Below are positions 34,801 to 42,582 of a stretch of 64,000 nucleotides of DNA, piece after piece. Below the pieces are notes generated by a model. It searched no databases, was not told where the DNA came from, and worked only from the letters and a program-made list of their open reading frames with translations. The stretch is from contig DASWMI010000068.1 in assembly GCA_036399835.1 (NCBI GenBank), forward strand, positions 1 through 64,000. Direction: 5' to 3'. The stretch is from DASYML01 sp036399835. Lineage in GTDB: Bacteria; Acidobacteriota; Blastocatellia; Pyrinomonadales; Pyrinomonadaceae. A program made the position numbers and the translations under genes. How positions within the stretch are numbered: the first letter of the stretch is position 1; each line of letters begins with the position of its first letter.

Positions 34801-34833
34801 ATTGTAGGGCAGGTACAAGACCTGCCCTACAAT
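34801..34833. terminator. Perfect 14-bp hairpin between convergent genes
   Basis: ATTGTAGGGCAGGT (34801-34814) and ACCTGCCCTACAAT (34820-34833) pair without mismatch around a 5-nt loop. It lies between the membrane protein gene (plus) and carA (minus) and probably ends both transcripts, although T tracts are short. Confidence 0.75.
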
Positions 34834-34898
34834 TCTCATCCGTTAATCGTCTCGGGCTACTCGGCGGGCCGCGGCTTCAAACGCGAGCAGACATTGTG

Positions 34899-36005
34899 TC
34901 AGGCGCGCGAGCGCGCTTGGTCCATCAGTTCTATAAAGCGCTGGAAGTGATGTGCTGCATCGTGCGGGCCGGGCGCGGCCTCCGGGTGATACTGGACCGA
35001 GATGATGGGCAAATCCCTGTGGCGCATGCCCTCTACGCAGTTGTCGTTGAGATTGATATGCGTGACTAAGACTTCCGGCGGCAGGCTCTCTGCTTTGACG
35101 GCGAAGCCGTGATTGTGAGCGGTGATTTCAACTGCGCCCGTCTCAACATCCTTGACGGGCTGGTTGCCGCCTCTGTGACCGAAGACGAGCTTGTAGGTCA
35201 TACCTCCGAAAGCGCGTCCCAAGAGTTGATGACCGAAGCAGATGCCGAAAGTCGGGACGCCCGATTGGACCACCTGGCGCACCTCCTCGACGACCTCCGT
35301 CATCGAAGCCGGGTCGCCCGGCCCGTTCGAGAGAAAGATGCCGTCGGGCGCAAGAGAGAGCACTTCGACGGCGGGCGTGCTGGCCGGAAGGACCGTCACG
35401 CGGCATCCCATACGGGCCAGCTCGCGCAGCGAATTCCTCTTGACGCCAAAATCATAACAGGCTACGTGAAAACGCTCTTCGCCTTCGGCCTTGACGACGT
35501 ATGGCTCTCGGCAGGTGACGGCGCTCGCCAGCTCGCGCATCTCCATCCGGGGCGCACTCCGTGCTTTCTCAGAGAGGCTCTCCTGGTCCAAATCCGTAGT
35601 TGAGAGACAGGCCCGCATGGCTCCCTTGTCGCGTATGTGCCGGACCAGCGCGCGCGTGTCCACGTGGTCAATCGCCACGATGTTCCAACGTTTGAGATAA
35701 GCGTCGAGCGTCTCTTCCGAGCGCCAGCTTGAAGCCATCCGGCTCGCCTCGCGGACGACGAAGCCTTCGACCCATGGACGCGAGGATTCCGCATCCGCTT
35801 CGTTGACGCCGTAATTGCCTATGAGCGGATAAGTCATGCAGACGACCTGCCCCGCGTAAGAGGGATCGGTCAGGACTTCCTGGTAGCCGGACATCGAAGT
35901 ATTAAAGACCATCTCGCCGCAGACTTCGCCCTCCGCGCCCCACGAGCGCCCGCGAAACGCGCGGCCATCTTCGAGTGCGAGCAGTGCCGGTTTTGAATCT
36001 TCCAT
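34899..36005 (-). CDS. carA: Carbamoyl-phosphate synthase small subunit
   Basis: The glutamine amidotransferase subunit that supplies ammonia to CarB for carbamoyl phosphate, feeding pyrimidine and arginine synthesis. 368 residues, normal length. The N-terminal CPSase domain has LEDGRAFRGRSWGA and MSGYQEVLTDPSY; the class I amidotransferase domain has the nucleophile C256 in FGICFGHQLLG and the His-Glu pair H340/E342 in QYHPEAAPGPHD. ATG 36005 is preceded by GAGAG; an ATG five codons upstream (36020), 1 nt after the stop of the previous gene, is an alternative. carB is not adjacent, since the next gene downstream is convergent. It is co-directional with the YIP1-TPR gene with almost no gap. 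Confidence 0.95.
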   Translation of the reverse strand: MEDSKPALLALEDGRAFRGRSWGAEGEVCGEMVFNTSMSGYQEVLTDPSYAGQVVCMTYPLIGNYGVNEADAESSRPWVEGFVVREASRMASSWRSEETLDAYLKRWNIVAIDHVDTRALVRHIRDKGAMRACLSTTDLDQESLSEKARSAPRMEMRELASAVTCREPYVVKAEGEERFHVACYDFGVKRNSLRELARMGCRVTVLPASTPAVEVLSLAPDGIFLSNGPGDPASMTEVVEEVRQVVQSGVPTFGICFGHQLLGRAFGGMTYKLVFGHRGGNQPVKDVETGAVEITAHNHGFAVKAESLPPEVLVTHINLNDNCVEGMRHRDLPIISVQYHPEAAPGPHDAAHHFQRFIELMDQARSRA

Positions 36006-36021
36006 ATCACTCTCAAACATT

Positions 36022-37329
36022 TTACTGGCTGCTTTTAATAAACTGCCGCGCCTCGTTGAGCCAGCGTTTTTCCGTGCGGTACTTGTAGGCGGGCGCGGTC
36101 TTGACGGCTTCGATGCAGGCTTGCATGGCGTCGGCGGCTTCGCGCTGGTGGCCCAGTCCGGCGTGCGCGCGTCCCAGCAGGTAGAGTCCTTCGGGGTCCA
36201 GGCTGCGATGCTCAAGGAAGCGTTCGAGCGCATCGCGCGCGTCTTCAAACTGTCCGGCGGCGATGTAAGTCGCGCCGATCTCGCGCCAGATTTCATAGAG
36301 CGCGTGAGATTGATCGCGCGTCACGACCTGCTCGAAATGTTTGATGGCATCGGGGAGACGCCCTTCGGCGCGTGCGATGCGGCCAAGCTGGAAATACGAG
36401 TCCGTTTCTTCGGGGTCAATCTCTATGGCGCGTTCAAAGCGCGTGCGAGCCTGGTCCAGTTCGCCGCGCTGTAGATGAATGAGGCCGAGGTTGTAGTGTG
36501 CGGAAGCATCCGCCGGGTTGAGCGTCGCGGCCTCCAGATTCTGTTTGAAGGCGGCGCGGGCGCGATGTGCGCGCGTGACCTCGCCCATGTAACCGCGCAG
36601 CAGTAAGAAGAGCAGGATGAGCCAGAAGGGCGAAGCCAGCACGGTGGTAAAGAGTATGGCCCAGACGGGCGCTGTGACGAGCATCACGAAGAGGCTCGAA
36701 AAGAGCACGGCTAAAGAGCGCCCGATGGAAAATCTAAAGACCTCTCGGACGGCCAGGATGGTCCAGACGGTGAAGACTATTTTCTTAATCGAGCTAAAGA
36801 GGTTGGCCGCATGAAAGGCCGGGTCCGAGAATTTAGCCAGGTCTTCGGGCGGCAGCCAGTTGCGAAAAACGGGCTGCCACTGCGCGGAGCTTTCTATCGA
36901 GCTGGCGACGTAGACGGCTTGAAAACCGCTGAAGTGCGCGAGAAATGCCAGCGCCAGCGTCAGCAGGTTGGCGGCGGCCCACCCGCACAGAATCGCAGAG
37001 GCGAGCGAAGCGTATTCCTGTTGAAGGACGAGCGCGAAGCTCCCGCGCCGCTCGAAGAGATTGGCAATCAGGATGAGCACAGGGACAAAAACGATGGCCA
37101 CGATGAGAAGCGAGCTGGCCGCTTGAAAGATAAGCGGAAGGGAAGCGAGCGCCCCGTTGATGCCGAGAGTTCTATTGTGAGCGAGCCACTGGACCGCCAA
37201 GACATACGCGAGCTGCGAGATAAAGGCGACGAGCAGCGCCAACCCGAGCGGCGCACGATCACGCACTTCGCGCAGCGCACGCCCGGGCGCGTAGAACATC
37301 TCCAGCAGCACACGTAGCCAGTCAATCAT
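36022..37329 (-). CDS. YIP1-type membrane protein fused to TPR repeats
   Basis: A 435-residue inner-membrane protein. Residues 1-250 hold a short amphipathic start and five membrane spans in the YIP1 arrangement (MIDWLRVLLEMFYAPGRAL, then LLVAFISQLAYVLAV, LLIVAIVFVPVLILI, AILCGWAAANLLTL, VMLVTAPVWAILFT and a last span LILLFLLLRG). Residues 265-420 are at least four tetratricopeptide repeats (ADASAHYNLGLIHLQRGELD, TDSYFQLGRIARAEG, YEIWREIGATYIAAGQFED, PEGLYLLGRAHAGLG) on the cytoplasmic side. It probably anchors a protein complex; the partner is unknown. Its stop is 16 nt upstream of the carA start. Its ATG abuts a hairpin element that fills the gap to lepB. Confidence 0.75.
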   Translation of the reverse strand: MIDWLRVLLEMFYAPGRALREVRDRAPLGLALLVAFISQLAYVLAVQWLAHNRTLGINGALASLPLIFQAASSLLIVAIVFVPVLILIANLFERRGSFALVLQQEYASLASAILCGWAAANLLTLALAFLAHFSGFQAVYVASSIESSAQWQPVFRNWLPPEDLAKFSDPAFHAANLFSSIKKIVFTVWTILAVREVFRFSIGRSLAVLFSSLFVMLVTAPVWAILFTTVLASPFWLILLFLLLRGYMGEVTRAHRARAAFKQNLEAATLNPADASAHYNLGLIHLQRGELDQARTRFERAIEIDPEETDSYFQLGRIARAEGRLPDAIKHFEQVVTRDQSHALYEIWREIGATYIAAGQFEDARDALERFLEHRSLDPEGLYLLGRAHAGLGHQREAADAMQACIEAVKTAPAYKYRTEKRWLNEARQFIKSSQ

Positions 37330-37419
37330 AAAGCAGTTTTGAGTTTTCAGTTTTGAGGTTTCAGTTAAGAGCGATGCGTGCTTTTCTTAAAACTGAAAAC
37401 CGAAAACTGAAAACCGCTC
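37330..37419. repeat. Iterated-word hairpin (TTTTCAGTTTTGAG family) filling the lepB gap
   Basis: Left arm words CAGTTTTGAGTTTTCAGTTT (37334-37366) pair with right arm words AAAACTGAAAACCGAAAACT (37389-37417). The 90-nt gap between the lepB stop and the YIP1-TPR ATG contains nothing else. Same family as 58480-58553. Confidence 0.85.
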
Positions 37420-38130
37420 TCAAGGCGTCTCTTCTTCCTCGGCGGGCGCGTCCGGGATTTCGGGCCTGCGGCCAGGGTTTGGCGGCACGGCGTTGTATTC
37501 CGGGTCGTGCGAGATGACGCTGACGCTGCCGAGCGGCCAGTAGCGAAAGAGCGCCTTGCCGTAGATATATTTTTCCGGCACGAGACCCCAGCTACGCGAA
37601 TCGTAAGAGTTGTCGCGGTTGTCGCCCATCACAAAGAAGTAATGCTCTTTGACGACGAGCGGCGGCCTGCTCATGTGCGAGAGATTGAGGCGCGGGTCCA
37701 GATAGTCTTCCTGAAGCTCTTTGCCGTTAATCAGGACGCGGCCCTCGCGCACCTCTACAGTCTCGCCCGGCAACCCCAGGACGCGTTTGATATAGCTCTT
37801 GGAGGGGTCGTTCGGATACCAGAAGACAACTATATCGCCGCGCTGAAGCTTTGGCAGCCCGTAGTAGATGAGCTTGTTGACGAAGATTCTTTCGCCGTCG
37901 TGCAGGCGCGGCAACATCGAAGTGCCCTCGACCTTGACGGGCTGGACGATAAAGACGACGGCCAGCGCAGCGATCATCAGGGCGAAGACCAGATCGCGCA
38001 GGAGCAGCCTCGCTTCGGCCCAGAAATCCGAGCGCGCCGCAGCCGCCGGACGCTCCACCTCTATGTCTTTATCATCCTCTGCCGTGACGCCGCCAAACTC
38101 CGGGACACGCCTCTTTTTAATTCCAAACAT
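37420..38130 (-). CDS. lepB: Signal peptidase I
   Basis: Removes signal peptides from exported proteins at the outer face of the inner membrane. 236 residues. One N-terminal membrane span (about 45-65, LVFALMIAALAVVFIVQP) precedes the catalytic domain with S71 in EGTSMLP, and the general base K115 in SYIKRVLGLPGE. The C-terminal boxes GDNRDNSYDSRSWG and a short acidic tail complete the fold. The cytoplasmic start (MFGIKKRRVP) is basic. Many genes in this window encode exported proteins that depend on it. No ribosome binding site stands out before the ATG. Confidence 0.95.
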   Translation of the reverse strand: MFGIKKRRVPEFGGVTAEDDKDIEVERPAAAARSDFWAEARLLLRDLVFALMIAALAVVFIVQPVKVEGTSMLPRLHDGERIFVNKLIYYGLPKLQRGDIVVFWYPNDPSKSYIKRVLGLPGETVEVREGRVLINGKELQEDYLDPRLNLSHMSRPPLVVKEHYFFVMGDNRDNSYDSRSWGLVPEKYIYGKALFRYWPLGSVSVISHDPEYNAVPPNPGRRPEIPDAPAEEEETP

Positions 38131-38282
38131 AGCAGCCGGGCAATCGGCTCCGCATCAAGCGAAGCCGCTTTGCAGTCGCCTCTCTTCTCATGCATCCTGA
38201 ACTCAAGCATTTGAGATTAGCCATCCGCCGCGCGCTTTGTCAACGAACGAAGAAGTGCGGCCAGCCAGGTTTGAGAGATAGA

Positions 38283-38331
38283 GGATTGATTCGTTGATTG
38301 GCCTCCGGTTCATCAGTCAATCAATCAATCC
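38283..38331. repeat. Iterated-word hairpin (GATTGATTC family)
   Basis: GGATTGATTCGTTGATTG (38283-38300) pairs with CAATCAATCAATCC (38318-38331) and its neighbours. The loop CCGGTTCATCAGTC shares 13 nt, inverted, with the element at 32100-32171. Confidence 0.65.
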
Positions 38332-38358
38332 TGCGAAGCTGCGGACGCGCGCTTCTTC

Positions 38359-38388
38359 TTGACAGTCTTGCGGGCGCGTCTCTATCAT
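38359..38388 (+). promoter_or_regulatory. Sigma70-type promoter of the HU/IHF gene
   Basis: A perfect -35 TTGACA (38359-38364), an 18-nt spacer and a -10 TATCAT (38383-38388, five of six) lie 71 nt before the GTG start. The inferred leader is about 64 nt. Confidence 0.6.
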
Positions 38389-38458
38389 CGCTGAGAGTAA
38401 CCGTGCGAACGGGATAAATCCCATTCAGTGAAATAGATAAAGAGACGGAGGGCGTATC

Positions 38459-38830
38459 GTGATTAAACTCGACATCGTAAATCGCGTGGCGGATCGGACG
38501 GGTGTGCCGAAGATGAAGGCCGAGCAGGCCGTGGACGCCCTCTTCAACTCGATGAAAGAGGCGCTCACGCGCGGCGAGCGTATAGAACTGCGCGGTTTCG
38601 GCGTCTTTGTCGTCAAGCCACGCAAGCGCGGCGTGGGACGCAACCCGCGCACGGGCGAAGAGGTCGCCATCCCTTCAGGCAAGACCATACGCTTCAAGCC
38701 TGGCAAGGAGCTACAGGCCCATGGCTTCGACCTCGAAGATGAGGCCGGGCATGAATCGGGCGCGGGCCAGGCTGACAACACACCTGCTGGACCAGACGAC
38801 TCGGAGCGTCCTCCCGACACGGGTTTCTAA
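38459..38830 (+). CDS. HU/IHF family DNA-binding protein
   Basis: A 123-residue nucleoid protein of the bacterial DNA-bending family. The helical dimerisation part (1-45) is followed by the beta-arm with GVGRNPRTGEEVAIP, whose proline at the tip intercalates in DNA, and RFKPGKEL at the end of the fold. RNPRTGE is typical of IHF-like members. An acidic, Pro- and Asp-rich tail of about 30 residues (after residue 92) is an addition to the usual 90-95 residues. The start is GTG 38459 with GGAGGG 6 nt upstream. It has its own good promoter. Confidence 0.92.
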   Translation: MIKLDIVNRVADRTGVPKMKAEQAVDALFNSMKEALTRGERIELRGFGVFVVKPRKRGVGRNPRTGEEVAIPSGKTIRFKPGKELQAHGFDLEDEAGHESGAGQADNTPAGPDDSERPPDTGF

Positions 38831-38837
38831 AGAAATG

Positions 38838-38996
38838 ATGAGCGATGAGAAGAACTCGAATCGTCAATAGAAGAGGCCGGAAAGAACATCTTCCATCCAC
38901 CATGAACGGTTGATGATTGACGATTCAAGATTGAGAATTCAAGCCCCAAGCGTTTACTGTTTTCTCATCTCTCATCATCCATCACTTATCACAGTC
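38838..38996. repeat. Iterated-word element in the HU/M50 gap
   Basis: Words of the GATGAGCGATGAG type (38838-38852) face TCTCATCTCTCATCATCCAT near 38962-38984, and ATTGACGATTCAAGATTGAG words lie between. The loop has CCAAGCGTTTACTG. Together they fill the 169-nt gap before the M50 ATG. Confidence 0.6.
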
Positions 38997-38999
38997 GTT

Positions 39000-40028
39000 A
39001 TGTCCGAATCAGTACAAACCATCCAGCCGTTTGTGGATGCGCCTTCGCTGCGCCGCCGTCAGGCCGCGCGCCCGACGACGCGCGAATGGCTGCGACACAC
39101 GGCGCTCTTCGTCTTAACTGCTTTGACGGCGACGCTCGCCGGAATCCTGCTGCTCGGCCCGGAGCTGACACCCAACCTTCCGGAGCCTGCACGCTGGCTC
39201 GATTACATCTCCTATCTTCCGGCTTACTATCTGGCGTTGCTCTCCGTTTACATACGCGAGGCCATCGCTCACCCGGCCCTGCTCGCACAGGGTATAGAGT
39301 TTGCCGCGCCCCTGCTCGCCATTCTGACGGCGCACGAGTCCGGCCACTACATAGCCTGCCGACGCTACGGCGTGGACGCGACGCTGCCCTTCTTTATTCC
39401 CGCTCCGCCGCTGGTCGGAATCGGGACTTTCGGCGCATTCATCAAGATTAAATCGCCCATCCCTTCGCGCCGCGCTCTCTTCGACATCGGACTGGCAGGC
39501 CCGCTCGCGGGCTTCGTCGTCGCCGTCCCCGTTGCCTTTATCGGAGTCTTGACACTGCAACCGCAGCCTGCGCCCGCCGCCGTCACAGGCACGCTCGTTA
39601 TCTTTAACGACCCGCTGCTCTTCCAGCTTATCGCGCGGCTCAAAGGCATTTCTCTGGCGGACGCAGCGCCCAATGCCTTTTACATGGCCGCCTGGTTCGG
39701 CGCGCTCGTCACGAGCCTCAACCTGATGCCCGTGGGCCAGCTCGACGGCGGTCACGGCATCTACGCTCTCTTCGGCGCGCGCGCGCACAGGTGGCTCGGA
39801 CACTGTGCCTTTATCATCATGTCCTCGCTCGCCCTGCTCGGCTGGTGGTGGCACTCCAGCCCAAGCGGATTTATCTACGCCGTCCTCCTCGCCGTCATGC
39901 TCCGTGTACGCCACCCGCAATCAGGCGACAACACGGAAACACTTGGACCAGCGCGCCTCGCCATTGCCCTCCTCACGCTCGCCGTCTTTATTCTTTGTTT
40001 CCTGCCGTTCCCGATTACGATTAAGTAG
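39000..40028 (+). CDS. Site-2 protease family (M50) membrane metalloprotease
   Basis: A 342-residue polytopic protease. The zinc motif HESGHY (near residue 120) lies in the membrane segment after four hydrophobic stretches, and the second zinc motif appears as NLMPVGQLDGGH (near 253). Site-2 proteases cut membrane-bound anti-sigma factors or clear membrane proteins; the substrate is not known here. No PDZ domain is present. ATG 39000 is chosen because the upstream frame only encodes sequence from the repeat element. The final codons and the region just downstream carry three copies of an ATTAAGTAG-like word (40019, 40038, 40083). Confidence 0.88.
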   Translation: MSESVQTIQPFVDAPSLRRRQAARPTTREWLRHTALFVLTALTATLAGILLLGPELTPNLPEPARWLDYISYLPAYYLALLSVYIREAIAHPALLAQGIEFAAPLLAILTAHESGHYIACRRYGVDATLPFFIPAPPLVGIGTFGAFIKIKSPIPSRRALFDIGLAGPLAGFVVAVPVAFIGVLTLQPQPAPAAVTGTLVIFNDPLLFQLIARLKGISLADAAPNAFYMAAWFGALVTSLNLMPVGQLDGGHGIYALFGARAHRWLGHCAFIIMSSLALLGWWWHSSPSGFIYAVLLAVMLRVRHPQSGDNTETLGPARLAIALLTLAVFILCFLPFPITIK

Positions 40029-40167
40029 AAAGTTACAATTAAGTAGAGATGAAATCCTGGCGGTGGATGGTTGTGACCAGCAATCAAGTAGAGAGAGCCG
40101 GAGTTTTTATGCAGACTCAGTAATCTTGGTCCAGATTACGGCTTACGTTTGCGTCTCAAACTATTTA

Positions 40168-40204
40168 AGCGTGTTTGCGGGGAGAGGCATGGCGCAAACA
40201 CGCT
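40168..40204. terminator. Perfect 12-bp hairpin between convergent genes
   Basis: AGCGTGTTTGCG (40168-40179) and CGCAAACACGCT (40193-40204) pair exactly around a 13-nt loop, between the M50 gene (plus) and the next gene (minus). Confidence 0.7.
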
Positions 40205-40209
40205 CGTTG

Positions 40210-41181
40210 CTAGGCTGCTTCGCCTGCGGGCAGGAGGCCCTTGATTTCGCGGACGACGCGGGCGACCTCGGTTTGGTCGGCGAGGGCGATCATGAAGAAC
40301 TTGTAGCCCTGATGGAAACAGAGCACGCCGTTGGCGAAGAGCCAGACGCCGTCTAGGAAGGGGTTGCCGCCGAGGAGCCAACTGATAGGCGCGCCCGTGA
40401 TTCTTCCGGGCTGGAAAATCTGCGCCCACATGGCTGCGCCCGCCGCGCAACTGAATGCGCCGAGCAGGGGAGCGCCCGCGTACCTGACAATCTTACGCTC
40501 GAACTCAAGACGCTGGCGCTCGGCCTCGGCCAGGTTTCCCGAGGCCATCAGGCGCTCCTGCTTTTTGAGGTAGCCGTCGAATTTTTCGCTCACTTTACGC
40601 AGGCCGTAAACCGGCAGCGCGGAGTGGGTCAGCCAGTGTGGGTGCGAGCCTAAAAGCACCGCGTCAATGCCCGGGAAGGATGCGCCCGTGCGCACTCCGA
40701 GCACGAGCGAGACGCTGACGAGCGCGGCTTTGCCCGGGTTCTCTTTAATCCAGCTTCCGGCCTTGAGCAGACCTGAAGTGGCTGCGACCGAAGCGCGACT
40801 CAGGCGTGCTCCGACATCAACCACATGAGAGGCTCGCTCGTAGTAACCCTTCGCTCCCTCGAAAACTTCACCGGCCTTTTCTCCGGCAGTGCCCGCCGCG
40901 TGGCGGAAGACTTCTCCGGCCTCACGAGCGCGGCGCGCGGCCTCTTCGGCAGCCTGTCGCGCACGCTCGCGCACCTCAGGGTTACTGCTCAGGCGGTCTG
41001 CCTCATCGCGCAGGGCTTCGGCGCTGTCGGCCACGGTCTGCGCGCCGAGACGCGCGGCATCCTGCGCCAGCCGCGCGCTCTCTTCAACGCGGTCCTTGAT
41101 ACCGTACTTCTCATCCAGCTCGCGCGCCTTGCGACGCGCCGCACGCTGCCACTCGTCCAGCTTGTCCTTGTAATCAGCCAT
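40210..41181 (-). CDS. Membrane protein with long amphipathic helix (LEA/apolipoprotein-like)
   Basis: A 323-residue protein. Residues 1-130 form a long charged helix with heptad-like repeats of Ala, Arg and Glu (AEEAARRAREAGEVFRHAAG), like plasmid, LEA or apolipoprotein-like membrane-binding helices. Residues 140-200 and 245-300 hold hydrophobic stretches (ALVSVSLVLGVRTG, GAFSCAAGAAMWAQIF, GVWLFANGVLCFH). No family is recognised. A gene of this type could shape or stiffen a membrane. The ATG is clear at the conserved-looking MADYKDKLDEW. Convergent with the M50 protease. Functional assignment is open. Confidence 0.7.
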   Translation of the reverse strand: MADYKDKLDEWQRAARRKARELDEKYGIKDRVEESARLAQDAARLGAQTVADSAEALRDEADRLSSNPEVRERARQAAEEAARRAREAGEVFRHAAGTAGEKAGEVFEGAKGYYERASHVVDVGARLSRASVAATSGLLKAGSWIKENPGKAALVSVSLVLGVRTGASFPGIDAVLLGSHPHWLTHSALPVYGLRKVSEKFDGYLKKQERLMASGNLAEAERQRLEFERKIVRYAGAPLLGAFSCAAGAAMWAQIFQPGRITGAPISWLLGGNPFLDGVWLFANGVLCFHQGYKFFMIALADQTEVARVVREIKGLLPAGEAA

Positions 41182-41227
41182 TATTTCTTAATCCTCTTCG
41201 CGAGAGGATGAACCAGTCATGAAGGGA

Positions 41228-41283
41228 ACTCGAATAAAATTTACTCGAATCTTTGTGCCGCGAATAAGATTACTCGATTCGCG
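41228..41283. repeat. Direct repeats at the 3' end of the GGDEF gene
   Basis: ACTCGAAT occurs at 41228 and 41243, and ACTCGATT at 41272; CGAATAA with ATT following occurs twice (41231, 41261). The last copy is part of the coding end of the GGDEF gene. No clear hairpin. Confidence 0.4.
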
Positions 41284-42259
41284 TCGCCATGCTTTTATCA
41301 TTCATCCTCGCGCCTTCATCCTTGCTCTCTAGTACGTCCAATGTCGGCGCAGGGTTCGCCTCCTCCTGCTTTGGTGCAGCGCGGACGACGCAATCGCGTC
41401 CCCTGCGCTTGGCTTCATACATGGCCGCGTCCGCGACCGAGAGCAGAGCGCGTCCGGTCTGCGCGCTCAAAGGAAACTCAGCCACGCCGAAGCTGGCGGT
41501 GATGTGGCCGACCTGTGGAATCTCCGCGGCCTTGATGGACTGGCGCAGACGCTCTGCGACATCCAGGCCGCCCTCGAAATCTGTCTCCGGCAGGATGACA
41601 GCAAACTCTTCGCCGCCCATCCGCGCAGCCATATCAATCCCGCGCGTCCCTGCTTGCAAGGTATTTGCAAGTCGGCGGATGGCTTCATCGCCAGCCTCGT
41701 GACCGTAAGTATCATTGACCAGCTTAATGGTATCTATATCGAGCAGGAGCAGGCAGAAGCGGTGTTTATAACGCTCGCTCCGGGTCACTTCGCGCTCAAG
41801 CTGGCGCTCGAAGCGACGGCGGTTGGCGAGTCCCGTGAGGTGGTCTGTAAAGGCCGCTTCTTCGCAGGTGTCTAGGTAGCTTTTGAAATCGAGGAGCGTG
41901 CGCGCGCGTGCTAAGAGAAGGTCAAGGTCTGTCGGGTCCGTGATATAGCCGAGCGCGCCGACTTCCGCGCCCTGCCGCGCATCCTGCGCGTCCCGCTTGG
42001 CGGCGGTTTGAATGATAATCGGGATAAAGCGCGTCTGCGGGTTGGCGCGCACGCTGCGGGCCAGCTCGTAGCCGTCCATTTTGGGCATCATGACGTCCGT
42101 GATAATCAGGTCCGGCTGGTACGATTCGACGGCTGCGAGGCCCTCTTCTCCATCCTGCGCGGTGCGCACTTCGCAGCCCGCCATCTCAAGGGCGAGGCGG
42201 AGCAGCATCAGCTTGTCGGCATCGTCATCGACAATCAGCACATGAGATTTTCCTACCAT
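41270..42259 (-). CDS. Response regulator with GGDEF diguanylate cyclase domain
   Basis: A 329-residue protein, receiver plus GGDEF. The receiver has D11-D12 and the phospho-acceptor D55 in IITDVMMPKMDG. The conserved lysine normally before Pro in the YxTKP motif is replaced by Asp (YITDP), so phospho-signalling may be altered. The cyclase part has the active-site GGEEF (215-219) and, five residues before it, RGID (206-209), an inhibitory-site RxxD, so product inhibition by cyclic di-GMP is expected. ATG 42259 is used; a TTG four codons upstream is possible. It is PleD-like but with one receiver. Divergent from the Crp/Fnr gene. Confidence 0.9.
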   Translation of the reverse strand: MVGKSHVLIVDDDADKLMLLRLALEMAGCEVRTAQDGEEGLAAVESYQPDLIITDVMMPKMDGYELARSVRANPQTRFIPIIIQTAAKRDAQDARQGAEVGALGYITDPTDLDLLLARARTLLDFKSYLDTCEEAAFTDHLTGLANRRRFERQLEREVTRSERYKHRFCLLLLDIDTIKLVNDTYGHEAGDEAIRRLANTLQAGTRGIDMAARMGGEEFAVILPETDFEGGLDVAERLRQSIKAAEIPQVGHITASFGVAEFPLSAQTGRALLSVADAAMYEAKRRGRDCVVRAAPKQEEANPAPTLDVLESKDEGARMNDKSMATRIE

Positions 42260-42582
42260 AATGTCGAGCAAAGTGTCGCGCGAGATAGTGCTTGCGCGCT
42301 TTAGGACTTCATGCTAAATTGACGCTTCCTTTGGTTGTTGTCCGCGCTCGTTCAGCTAGTATAGCCTGCCTCAACGAATCCGGTACAAGAACTAAAGCTA
42401 TTTCAAACCTCGCGAGCTACGGTTTGTCTCCTTACTTATTTTCCGTTTCTGCTTACTCAAAGAATCAGCTTCTCTCAACGGACTCGTTTGGCGATTCAAG
42501 GTGCAGTGCCAGAGGCTCGGTGCGAACTTTTTTACCTTTAACTCAAAACCCCCGATGAGACTCTAAAGGAACAACTATCATC
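42260..42582. other. Divergent region between the GGDEF and Crp/Fnr genes
   Basis: This 323-nt gap must hold promoters for both genes, but no good -35/-10 pair stands out. It has no TGGWCCA site and no iterated-word hairpin. An AAAGGAAC ribosome-binding-like site lies about 13 nt before the Crp/Fnr ATG. Palindromic Crp/Fnr-type sites (TTGAT..ATCAA) were not found. Confidence 0.4.

Noticed and set aside
42260..42582. Crp/Fnr autoregulatory site in the divergent gap
   Set aside because: No TTGAT-N4-ATCAA or TGTGA-N6-TCACA type palindrome was seen.
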